From: Sesamum alatum
Lineage: Eukaryota > Streptophyta > Magnoliopsida > Lamiales > Pedaliaceae
Reading direction: 5' to 3'
DNA length: 64,000 nucleotides
Assembly: GCA_034509735.1 (NCBI GenBank)
Contig: JACGWO010000008.1
Coordinates: 12,783,864 to 12,847,863, forward strand
Shown here: one piece after another, positions 22,795-33,704 of the stretch
Numbering within the stretch: the stretch's first letter is position 1
Layout of the letters: each line of letters starts with the position of its first letter
Position numbers and translations under genes: made by a program
Notes under the pieces: generated by a model
What the model saw: only the letters and a program-made list of their open reading frames with translations
Database searches by the model: none
What the model was told of the DNA's origin: nothing

Positions 22795-23049
22795 TCAATG
22801 GTTTGTCATGATGTGATTGATGACGATGTGAGATGAGAAAAATGAATATAAGCTAGGTACCATGGCGCGTAGGGTAGGTATTGGAGCATCAACACCAACA
22901 CCCACTCGACCTACCCCAACTCCACCTGCACTTGCAGGTGCAACGGAGCCCTCTGCAGACTCTACTGACTCTTCTCTACTAGCTACTGGGTCAGCACGTT
23001 CACCTTGAGAAGCATATCCTACATTAAGCAATTTAATCATTAAACACAT
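22795..23049 (-). pseudogene. gag N-terminal stub
   Basis: 84-codon frame starting 36 bp after the primer site. It is rich in Ala, Gly, Val and Ser (GGVGVGRVGVGV, PTLRAMVPS) with no zinc knuckle or capsid domain. It is called gag only because of its place behind the primer site. The frame is cut by the fusion to LTR sequence. Confidence 0.4.
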
Positions 23050-23085
23050 CCCATAGTCAACTTATCACCCTAGAAATGTAGACTT

Positions 23086-23097
23086 GCTCTGATACCA
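23086..23097 (-). other. Primer binding site, initiator tRNA-Met
   Basis: Minus-strand TGGTATCAGAGC, complementary to the 3' end of plant initiator tRNA-Met, 5 bp downstream of the LTR end at 23103. It fixes the orientation of the element. Confidence 0.85.
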
Positions 23098-23348
23098 CCC
23101 AATGTGACACTCCCTACGACGCTACACTTTATCATTACTAATCATTATACTCTTTGAAATTATAAGTTGCCTTATAAGAGTTTTCATTTTAAACTAATAA
23201 AATAAATCCTATTTTTATCGATATAATATAAATCTATAAATATATCTTAAATCACGATAGGTATCATCAAAAGTTTATATTTACTAGGCCACCAATATAC
23301 TTATGTACAAAACTCCAAAAGATGAAAGTTTCAGGCTGTTACACTTGG

Positions 23349-25745
23349 TGCATCCATGTCTTTCGATAATGCACATCCCTTTGCATTATCAGCTTCACCA
23401 CATATTCTACTATGGTGGGTGACATGTTGTCTGTTAAGCGTAATCTGCTTAGTGGTTTTCTTGCCCTTTCTCTTTTTGCCCTTGACAAGTTGTTCATCTG
23501 GTTCCCTTCTTCTGGCACCAGCAAGCCCTCCAGGCCTCTCCCGAAATTCGGAGGTAATGGTGGGATAAAGCATGTCTCAGTCCATAGCAATTCCCCACTT
23601 ATTGGCAAGATTGCAGGTTCATATACTTGCTTATAAGTGTCAACAAAATAATATGGATCATCAAATCTTCAGGCATCATGTTTTGATGAGTTATTGCACT
23701 AAAAGCATATTTACATGGGATGCCTGAAAGTTACCATATCCGACAAGTACAAGTTCTCCTTTCCAAATCCACAAAAAAAATGACTACCAACATAACATGA
23801 TATTTGATCATTCCTATAATTTGATTTAATAGGAATGCAATCACCTATTTTATCCATATTTTTCTGCACTATATTTTTAATCTTTGGATACAAGTTACCT
23901 TTCCACTTTCTAGCTGCTCTATCTCTATTTTCTTATAATCTCCTCATGAGATATTCTATTATCCATTCCAACAATGTACTTGTCCCTTGGCATCTAAGAT
24001 ATTTGAGTTGAAACTCTCACAACAATTATTTAGTAACATGTCACACTTTGGTTGTTCAGTAAATTGTGTGCAGGTTTATCCTGAAGCCAATCAAATGCAG
24101 CCTTATCCAGTGATTTCATCTCATCCATCCTAAGCTTGAATTCACCTACTGTGCTTGCCCTGGCTGCCTTCCATAAGGCTTTTTTATATGCCAAACCCCT
24201 GAAACTGGCCATCTTCGTGTTGTTGTGGAGATGCCTAAGATAAAACCTATGGGGCAGAGTTAGGGTAAACTAAGAGAAAATCTTGAATAAGCCCTTTCTG
24301 CTTGCTAGACATAAAGGTGAACTCCTCATCCCGTCGTATATTCAGATCTTGCTTCAATACTGTCAAAAACCACTCCCATGTGTCCTTGGTTTCCTTTTGA
24401 CCTACTACATATGCAATAGGGTACAAATTGTTGTTTGGATCAACCCCCACTAGAGTACGCAATATCCCTCCATGTTGCCCCTTAAGATGGCATCCATCCA
24501 TACCTATTATGGGCCTTGAACTTCCCAAAAAATCCTGTTTTATAGCATTGAAGCAAACATAACACTTTTCAAATCTGTTCTCACTATTTTCATCATTCAA
24601 TCCTAGAACGACTGTGCTAGAAGGGTTTGTCCTTCTTAGTTCCTTAGCATAATCCCACAATTTGTTGAACTGGTGCTCAGGACTGCCTTCAAGCTTCTTC
24701 AAGGCCTGATTTTTTGCTTTGTAAGCCTGGTCTTTTGAGACATGGCATCTCATCTCATTTATTATGTCTACCCTCCACTCTTTGACATTCCTTTTTGGGT
24801 CTATTTTGAATTCTTGAAGAAATCTCTCAGTTAACCAACTTGTCTTGACATTTCTTACCTTGAAGACTTGTGGGCATGTGTGTTCAGATTTGTATAAATT
24901 AATCTGGAATGTTTTCTCATTCTTGATCTTAGTAGCATGTATCTTCCATTCACAACCTTGACCACTACACACAACATACACCCTGAATGAGTCATGCTTT
25001 ATGAATTTTAGGCTTCTCTTATGGCTTATTCCATGTGATTGAACAATTTTTCTGAATTCTACCTTTGAGCAGAATATCATTCCTTGTTCAAGTGAAGGAT
25101 CATCATCTCAGCAGGATTAAAGACAGGATGCTCACGCACAGCCTCCTCCTCATCATATACTCTATGTTCATCCATATCAGCATCACTAATCACTACATCC
25201 TCCGAATCAAAATCTGAAGATGTTTCAGATTTCGTCCCATTCTCGTCATTTGTTTCATCCACATATTTTTTGTATAACTCATCATCATCTTCACTATGAT
25301 CAGTGTTCATGTCATAATCATTCTTTATGAAAATTTCATTAGATTCATCTTCATCTACATTCTCACTGTTAGCATTCTCATCAACACCCATATCACCACC
25401 CTTGTTGGTTCCTCCACATCAACTGTGCTACTTGTTCCTAAGAACTGAAAGTCTTCTACAAAGTATCTTTTTCATTACCTTGCCCTTACCGTTCCCCTTA
25501 ATTGTATCAACATTCACAGCAACCTCCTCAAGGCGTGGAGGATTATACTCAATGTAGACACAGAATTCCCTATTGCACATTTGTGCTAAAGCATACTGTA
25601 ATATGTCATCATCACTTAACAATAGCTTAAAACCATGATTTTTTATAATGTACAAAGTAGCCATGTTCATGTGGTTGACATTTACATAGTCAAAATATTG
25701 CAATTTCCCACAAATTGATGGAGCAACAGGAAAATTTCTAAGCAC
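23349..25745 (-). pseudogene. MULE (MuDR-type) transposase, main part
   Basis: Reading leftward: an N-terminal PB1-like region (25745-25428); an acidic linker with DEDESNE and HSEDDDEL (25391-25077); a one-base frameshift at 25080; then the DBD_Tnp_Mut domain (FCSKVEFRKIVQSHGI, CEWKIHATK, EHTCPQV). The MULE catalytic core follows with the first Asp in IIGMDGCHLKG and the motif GVDPNNNLYPIAYVV. 24212-24030 gives KKALWKAARAST, LDKAAFDWL and, in a shifted frame, CDMLLNNCCESFN. A Lys-rich CCHC-like tail (KGKKRKGKK, ICGEADNAKGC) runs to 23349, where the LTR element interrupts it; the frame resumes at 21363. The second catalytic Asp of MSDKQKG is Ser here. The protein acts in the nucleus on MULE ends; this copy is dead but only lightly damaged. 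Confidence 0.85.
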
Positions 25746-25866
25746 ACCACCATAGCAGACAGAAACAATAATGCTTAAGGTCTGGGGATCTGAAATAACA
25801 AAGGTTTGTTACCACCATACCAATAAGAAATATCCAATCTCCATTTGTTACCTCACATCCAGTGTG

Positions 25867-26823
25867 TTCATTTGTAGTGCATCTCTATCATCTGCTTCCT
25901 ATGTGGTATTTAGGTGGATTGCCACAATGATTCGATTTTATTATATATATATATAGGATATAGAAGTGATTGATTATCAACAATCATGCTTTCACTAGGA
26001 CATATCTTGTCAGAACTACGGTACGTCTTTGTTTCACCAAGAAGAGATTATATATGTAAGGGTTTATTTCATCAACAATTTCATTTGTTGGAATAGAATT
26101 GCCCTTTTCCCTAAATTTTTTTGGATCATTGTATTTGAATGTCAGATTAGGGTACGTGCTGGAAATAACACCCATAATTGAATCACCTCTATTATGAATT
26201 AATAAGTTATCTTGAATCTTTATCCAACTGGGCTCATCCTCTATGCTAAAATTCTAGGCTGGCAATTTTTCATCTCTGAGTTACAAAAACCATTTACCAA
26301 AATTTCTCATGTCTCCACTTATGTTGGATCTAAAGATGAGTGATGTAATCTCATCTTAGTTGTCAACTCAAGAACAGTGCAATCTTGCTATATATCTTTA
26401 GATCGATTGATAGATGAAGCAACAATATATTCTCTGCTACCCAAACAACCACCGAAAATATTTGACAAAAATTACCACATAATACAATCTTCTTTCCACC
26501 AAATACTTTCTGGTTTGCATTTGGATCAATGTAGCCGATTATATTGTTGAATGTTTTATTCATCATCTCAAAGACATTCCTATGCTCCATTGGTGCCTCA
26601 TCCCAGATAAATAAACTTGCCTTGCTTATAAGGTTTGTCAAAGGTGTAGATAGACTGATTCCGCATGTTGTATCCTCATTGACAACAACGAGAATCTTGA
26701 ATTTATAATGTATAGTTCTACCACAAGCCAAAAAAAAAGTGATGCAATTCCCGAAGATGCTATGGATAACATAATTATTACTTGTTGAATAAACATAAAG
26801 AATCATAAAAAAAAAATTAATAA
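25867..26823 (-). pseudogene. Helitron RepHel helicase fragment, unit 1 tail and unit 2
   Basis: 25867-25945 is the end of one unit (complement of the DRDALSNEHTQ coding region plus upstream sequence). From 25946 a second unit runs z-x on the plus strand: z encodes the helicase C-terminal GETKTY-like stretch, and x carries PIF1-type motifs read leftward. These are PTNEIIDEINTYIYDLF (26910 and 26080 copies), GRTIHYKFKI, WDEAPMEHRNVFE (Walker B-like DEAP) and FGGKKIVLCGNFCQI. In autonomous Helitrons this 5'-3' helicase is fused to the Rep endonuclease. Here only central pieces remain, with stops and frameshifts. The junction at 25946 is the uninterrupted form of the site occupied by the Helitron at 27911-30841. 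Confidence 0.75.
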
Positions 26824-27910
26824 CTTCCAAGAAGAGATCATATATGTAAGTATTTATTTCATCAATAATTTCATTTGTTGGAGATAGAATTGCCCTTTTC
26901 CCTAGAAAATTTTGGATCATTGTATTTGAATGTCAGATCAGGATACGTGTTAGAAATAACATCCATAATTGGATCACCACTATTTTGAATCAATAAGTTA
27001 TCAGAAATCTTTATCCAACTGGGCTCATCCTCGTTGTTAAAATTCTAGGCTGGCAATTTTTCATTTTTGAGTTACACAATCAATTTACCAAATTTCTCAT
27101 ATCTCCACTTATGTTGGATCTAAAGATGAGTGGTGTAATCTCATGTTAGTTGTCAACTCAAGAACAGTGCAATCTTGCCATATATCTTTAGATCGATTGA
27201 TTGATGAAGCGACAATATATTCTCTGCTACCCGAATAACCACTGAAAATATTTTACAAGAATTACCACCTAATACAATCTACTTGCAACCAAATACCTTC
27301 TAGTTTGCATTTGGATTAGTGTAGCCAATTATATCGTTGAATGTTTTATTCACCATCTCAAAGACGTTCTTAATGCCCCATTAGTGCCCCATCCCAGATA
27401 CATAAACTTGCCTTGCTTATAAGGTTTGTGAAAGGTGTAGATAGTCGGATTCCGCATGTTGTATCCTAATCAATAACCACAGGAATCTTGAATTTACAAT
27501 ATGCAGTTCTACCACAAGCCAAAAAAAGTGATGCAATTCCTGAAAATACTATGGATAACATAATTATTACTTGTAGAATAAACATAAAGAATCAGAAAAA
27601 AAAAAATAACTAATTACTTCAAGACGCCATAGCTAGAACAATCTTTTCTTGGGAGCATAGTCCAGTAATGATTTTTTCCACAAATAGGTATTTTTTGTGT
27701 CTCCACTTCCGTATACAAACAAAAGTCCACCAGTATTTGACTCTACAGCTCTAATGGCATCATCATAAACTTTCTTTTCCCAAAAATTTAGGCTACTGTA
27801 AAGTTGAGTGTGTTCATTTGATAGTGCATCTCTATCATCTGCTGCATATGTGGCATTTAGGTGGATAGCCACAATGATTCTATTTTATTATATATATATA
27901 TATATATATA
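26824..27910 (-). pseudogene. Helitron helicase fragment, second x block plus Walker A block
   Basis: 26824-27605 repeats block x directly after the first copy: the same coding order, starting at the AAGAAGAGATCATATATG phrase and ending at the GAATCAGAAAAAA phrase. Block y follows (27606-27890), reading leftward NEHTQ, NFWEKKVYDDAI, SNTGGLLFVYGSGDTKNTYL. The last part is the helicase Walker A loop, with GSGGTGKT degraded to GSGDTKNT. The plus-strand end is a (TA)n tract into which the Helitron inserted. Confidence 0.75.
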
Positions 27911-30841
27911 CTATAAAACATGACGTGCGATGCACGTGTACAAATATATTTTTAGAAGTAAATATATCATTTATGTTAAGCTCATGATATTATTCATATT
28001 TTTTTCATTGAAACATTAGTATTATACAATATTTTCAAATAAATTGATAATAATTATTTAAATTGATAAGGAAATTATTCAATTCTATTATTTGTAATTC
28101 AGTTTCTAAATTTAATTGGTACTATTAATAAAAAGATATTCCCCAAAATTAAAATTTTGTACACTAATGATTATTTCATTATTGTCTATCAAACCAATTA
28201 ATATGAAAATATAAAATAATGATATTCAAAAAATTGATATTAAAATAAAAATAATTAGTCAAAGATCTTTATCTTGGATAGAAGAAATTCCAATTTAATA
28301 AAATAAATTGATCAATTTTATTTGTAGATTTTATTATGCCTATTTTCTGTTGTTTACTTTTATTTTATTTTTGTTACATTTTGTATGTGTGTGTTGTATG
28401 TTTTCTTTTACTACTATATTTGAACGTCATTTGTTTTTAATTTATTGACACTATTACAAACTAATTATTTATTGACTATTGTTATAAAACTATAATCAAA
28501 TTGGACTATAATACCAATATTAATATTGTAAGATCCAATAATGTATGTTAATCATATTTCAGTATCAATTTTTTTTATTGTCAAAGCATTATTTACATGC
28601 TTTATTAGCTTCTAAATTTTGAAATATTATTGTATAAATTTTATATTTCACCTTTATAACAGAAACAATAGATGTAAAAGTATACCATTCAGGATTATCT
28701 AATACTAAAAAAATCAAGTTATGAGATATTCACTTGATAGTTGAATTTTCTTAAGAAATTTTAATTTAATAATATTCTATTCATATATCAATTTTTATTC
28801 TCTTTAGCACTCATGCTTTTTAAACCTTTAAGTTATTTTTATAAATTTAATACTCAAAAAATATATTAATCTCATACGCTTATTTATTTATCATCTTTTT
28901 TTCTAATTTCAACATAATTAATTCAGTTTTTATTTATTATTTTATTGCACTAAGTTTATTCTCAAATATTATTAATTTTCTTAATATGAAAATATAATTG
29001 TACTAATATGTTAGTATATAATTAATTTCAAATTTTACACTTTTAATTGTTATTGTGTTAACGTTTACTCACCATTTGACGTTTCTTATTTTCATAAGGG
29101 GAAATAATATTTTTTAGTCCGTAACTTAGATCCTTTCCATTTTAATTTGGTCCATTGATTTTGGGATTCGCACTTTCGATCCCGTAAATATGAAAAAGTA
29201 GCAATTTTTTTGGTTCCATATAAGGGGACCAAATGTTACAACTTGCACCTTTTAAAACATAAAAATAGTTATATATGTCTCTTTAGAACCTACAATTTAT
29301 GTTAGTTAATTTACTACTCAATAAGATAAGGTTTTAAATTAAATTATTTATTATATTACTATTTATACTCTTCTTCAATGTCAATGTCTTGGGGGTAAGC
29401 ATCGGGGGGAGGGGGGGGGAGACATGGTGTTTTTAGCCTATTAATATTAAAATAAAACTAATTAATTAGCTCTTTTTAAAATTTTCAATAGCACTTCTAA
29501 TTTAATTAGATTGATAATTTTTATTTGTAATTAAATTTTGATACTTATTTGTTATTCCATTTTAGAAGAAATTCCATTGTAATAAAATTGATCAATTTTT
29601 ATTCGTAGGTTTTATTGTGTCTCTTTGCTATTGTTTGATTTTGCTATATTGTGTCTGTGTATGTAATATGTTTTCTTTTACTATATTTTGAATGTTGTTG
29701 ATTTTTAATTTATTGACACTAAATGATTATAAACTAATTATGTATTGACTATTGTTATAAAAAAATCTATTTCAATTAGACAATATTACCAATATTTTGT
29801 ATTGTAAGACCCTATGTTAATTATATTTCAGTATCAACTTTTAAATATTGCAAAAGTATTATTTACATGCTTTATTACCTTCTAAAATTTGAAATATTAT
29901 TGTATAAAATTTTATTTTTTGCCTTTATATTGCAATTTTTAATTCTATATATTTTTAGTTTAACTTCTTAATCTTATTTTCATATGCACCGATTGGTATA
30001 ATTTATTTTTTATTCAATAATATATTATGTTACAACGTAATTTTATATCTCATATTTGTTGTTGTAATACTTATATTCTATTCATTAATATAAAAAAAAT
30101 AAACAATAGATGTAAAAGTAAAGTATTCAAGATTATCTAATACTAAAAAAATCAAGTACTAAGAGATTCACTCAATAGTTGAATTTTCACAAGCAATTTC
30201 AATTTAATAATATTGTATCCATATATCATTTTTAATTTGTAATTAAATTTTGATATTTATTCATTATTATAAATATATATATATATATATTTAAGTTTAG
30301 ATTAGTATTTTATATATTATTCATGTGTAGTTTATTTAAAATTATAATGTGTCATGGTAAATTAAAACTTTCTCAATATAATTAAAATTTCTTCTAACAA
30401 AGTAATTGTGTTGAAATATTATTTGGCATATTAATTTTTTTAGTTGAATATGTTATTCCTAAGTAGTTTAGAGCAATTAAGACTCTTAAATAATTTTCTT
30501 ATAGAATTTTATTTTTTCTATAACTAATTTTATAATATAATTTTCTGTGAATGTTATTAAAATTTAATGCGTGATAGGTCTGTGTAATTAGGCTCATTCA
30601 TGATTCATGATTAGAAGCAGGTTATTAAAATTTTGTGTAATTGGATTCATTCATGATTCAAGATTTAGGTTTTTTATCCTGAATTTATATGGAGGAGGTT
30701 TAGAATATTTAAAATTCTAAATTCTTAAAAATTCCAGAATTTGTAATATAATAATTAATAATATTTAGATGAGGATATATTTGTCTTGTCACAATGAGGA
30801 ACAAACAACTTGAGTATTCACACATTTATATAGAGTATAGA
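27911..30841 (-). mobile_element. Non-autonomous Helitron, 2931 bp
   Basis: On the minus strand it starts TCTATACTCTATATAAATG at 30841 and ends with a hairpin (ACGTGC-ATC-GCACGT, 27922-27936) followed about 10 bases on by ATAG at 27914-27911. That is close to the Helitron CTRR end. The flanking bases are A and T, the standard Helitron target, and there is no target duplication. The boundaries are confirmed by the unfilled paralogous junction at 25946. The inside is AT-rich and non-coding, with a G-rich tract at about 29403-29421. It also holds two diverged copies of one internal block (28300-28860 and 29570-30240). Helitron replication is rolling-circle; this copy depends on proteins made elsewhere. 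Confidence 0.75.
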
Positions 30842-31446
30842 TACATAGGATATAGAAGTGATTGATTATCAACACTCATGCTTTTACAAGGACATATCAT
30901 ATCAGAACTACGGTACTTCTTTGTTTCACCAAGAAGAGATGATATATGTATGGGTTTATTTCATCAACAATTTCATTTATTGGAGATAGAATTGCCCTTT
31001 TCCCTAAAAAATTTTGGAACATTGTATTTGAATGCCAGATCAGGGTATGTGCTGGAAATAACATCCACAATTAGATCACCACTATTATAATCAATAAGTT
31101 ATCTGGAATCTTTATCCAACTGCGCTCATCCTCGTTAAAATTCTAGGCTGGCAATTTTCCATCTTTAATTTGAGTTACAAAACTCATTTACCAAAATTTC
31201 TCATGTCTCCACTTATGTTGGATCTAAAGATGAGTGATGTAATCTCATCTTAGTTGTCAACTCAAGAAGAGTGCAATATTTCCATATATCTTTAGATTTA
31301 TTGGTAGATGAAGCAACATATATTCTCTGCTACCCGAACAACCACTGAAAATATTTTATAGAAATTACCACCTAATACAATCTTCTTGCCACCAAATACC
31401 TTCTGGTTTGCATTTGGATCAGTGTGGCCAATTATATCGTTGAATG
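30842..31446 (-). pseudogene. Helitron helicase fragment, unit 3 (truncated)
   Basis: Blocks z and x resume directly after the Helitron end (AGGATATAGAAGTGATTG) and match 25946-26550. The copy stops abruptly after TCGTTGAATG at 31446, where the tandem duplication begins. It carries the PTNEIIDEI-type region antisense and several stops. Confidence 0.7.
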
Positions 31447-32799
31447 TTTTTAAAATTTTCAATAGCACTTCTAATTTAATTAGATTGATAATTTTTATTT
31501 GTAATTAAATTTTGATACTTATTCGTTATTCCATTTTAGAAGAAATTCCATTGTAATAAAATTGATCAATTTTTATTCGTAGGTTTTATTGTGTCTCTTT
31601 GCTATTGTTTGATTTTGCTATATTGTGTCTGTGTATGTAATATGTTTTCTTTTACTATATTTTGAATGTTGTTGATTTTTAATTTATTGACACTAAATGA
31701 TTACAAACTAATTATGTATTGACTATTGTTATAAAAAAATCTAATTCAATTAGACAATATTACCAATATTTTGTATTGTAAGACCCTATGTAAATTATAT
31801 TTCAGTATCAACTTTTAAATATCGCAAAATATTATTTACATGCTTTATTACCTTCTAAAATTTGAAATATTATTGCATAAATTTTTTTTTCCTTTATATT
31901 GCAATTTTTAATTCTATATATTTTTAGTTTAACTTCTTAATCTTATTTTCATATGCACCGATTGGTATAATTTGTTTTTTATTCAATAATATATTATGTT
32001 ACAACGTAATTTTTTATCTCACGTTTGTTGTTGTAATACTTTTATTCTATTCATTAATATAAAAAAATAAACAATAGATGTAAAAGTAAAGTATTCAAGA
32101 TTATCTAATACTATAAAAATCAAGTACTAAGAGATTCACTCAATAGTTGAATTTTCACAAGCAATTTCAATTTAATAATATCGTATCCATATATCATTTT
32201 TAATTTGTAATTAAATTTTGATATTTATTCATTATTATATATATATATTTAAGTTTAGATTAGTATTTTATATATTATTCATGTGTAGTTTATTTAAAAT
32301 TATAATGTGTCATGGTAAATTAAAACTTTCTCAATATAATTAAAATTTCTTCTAACAAAGTAATTGTGTTGAAATATTATTTGGCATATTAATTTTTTTA
32401 GTTGAATATGTTATTCCTAAGTAGTTTAGAGCAATTAAGACTCTTAAATATTTTTCTTATAGAATTTTATTTTTTCTATAACTAATTTTATAATATAATT
32501 TTCTATGAATGTTATTAAAATTTAATGCGTGATATGTCTGTGTAATTAGGCTCATTCATGATTCACGATCAGAAGCAGGTTATTAAAATTTTGTGTACTT
32601 GGATTCATTCATGATTCAAGATTTAGGTTTTTTATCCTGAATTTATATGGAGGAGGTTTAGAATATTTAAAATTCTAAATTCTTAAAAAATCCAGAATTT
32701 GTAATATAATAATTAATAATATTTAAATGAGGGTATATTTGTCTTATCACAATGAGGAACAAACAACTTGAGTATTCACATATTTATATAGAGTATAGA
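31447..32799 (-). repeat. Duplicated 5' half of the Helitron
   Basis: Near-identical to 29473-30841, including the TCTATACTC Helitron start at 32799. It arose by tandem duplication of 29473-31446, not by a new insertion: its left end is TTTTTAAAATTTTC, joined to helicase sequence at a short T-run. Confidence 0.85.
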
Positions 32800-33657
32800 T
32801 ACATAGGATATAGAAGTGATTGATTATCAACACTCATACTTTTACTAGGACATATCATATCAGAACTACGGTACTTCTTTGTTTCACCAAGAAGAGATGA
32901 TATATGTATGGGTTTATTTCATCAACAATTTCATTTATTGGAGATAGAATTGCCCTTTTTCCTAAAAACTTTTGGAACATTGTATTTGAATGCCAGATCA
33001 GGGTATGTGCTGGAAATAACATCCACAATTAGATCACCACTATTATAATCAATAAGTTATCTGGAATCTTTATCCAACTGCGCTCATCCTCGTTAAAATT
33101 CTAGGCTGGCAATTTTTCATCTTTAATTTGAGTTACAAAACTCATTTACCAAAATTTCTCATGTCTCCACTAATGTTGGATCTAAAGATGAGTGATGTAA
33201 TCTCATCTTAGTTGTCAACTCAAGAATAGTGCAATCTTGTCATATATCTTTAGATCGATTGACAGATGAAGTAACAATATATTCTCTTCTACACAAACAA
33301 CCACTGAAAATATTTTACAAAAATTACCACCTAATACAATCTTCTTGCCACCAAATACCTTCTAGTTTGCATTTGCATCAGCGTAGATTATATCGTTGAA
33401 TGCTTTATTCACCATCTCAAAGACATTCCTATGCTCCATTGGTGCCTCATCCTAGATAAATAAACTTGCCTTGCTTATAAGGTCTTCAAAGGTGTAGATA
33501 GACTGATTCCACAGGTTGTATCCTCATTGACAACCACAGGAATCTTGAATTTATAATATGCAGTTCTACCACAAGTCAAAAATAGTGATGCAATTCCTGA
33601 AGATGCTATGGATAACATAATTATTACTTTCAGAATAAACATAAAGAATCAGGAAAT

Positions 33658-33660
<3 letters not shown>
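32800..33660 (-). pseudogene. Helitron helicase fragment, unit 3 (duplicated, full x)
   Basis: Second product of the duplication (31447 to about 33402), continuing past the duplication end into the original x block: CATTCACCATCTCAAAGACA and the complement of the WDEAP motif near 33440. It ends in an (AAT)n tract into which a MULE has inserted. Unit 3 continues at 36161 beyond the MULE. Confidence 0.75.

Positions 33661-33704
<44 letters not shown>
33657..33704. repeat. (AAT)n microsatellite
   Basis: AAT/TAA trinucleotides from about 33657 to 33704, continuing at 36152-36166 on the other side of the inserted MULE. Confidence 0.95.

Larger units (their letters stand above)
21364..23343 (-). 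mobile_element. Internally deleted Ty3/gypsy-like LTR element with CTTGG target duplication
   Basis: On the minus strand the element starts TGTAACAGCC at 23343 and ends GACGTCACA at 21364. The host duplicates CTTGG (21359-21363 and 23344-23348). Just inside, a 241-bp LTR-like segment ends GTGTCACA at 23103. After a 5-bp spacer comes TGGTATCAGAGC (23086-23097), the standard initiator-Met primer binding site, then the start of a gag-like frame. From about 22790 leftward the sequence is long LTR, homologous to 1-1016. So the order is short 5' LTR, primer site, gag stub, long 3' LTR; all pol is gone. Confidence 0.75.
19322..25760 (-). mobile_element. Two-gene MULE, interrupted by an LTR element
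   Basis: A MULE transposase is read leftward from 25745 to about 20742, with a GRF-transmembrane gene on the opposite strand at 19752-20217, so the two genes converge. A MULE-type terminus, GGGAAAAATACAATTTTGGT, starts at 19320-19322. The right terminus is not recognisable: at 25867 the sequence switches to the Helitron helicase mosaic. An LTR element with CTTGG duplications at 21364-23343 splits the transposase frame. Confidence 0.55.

Noticed and set aside
21364..23343. Solo LTR
   Set aside because: An initiator-Met primer site and gag-like start lie inside, so it is an internally deleted element rather than a recombined single LTR.
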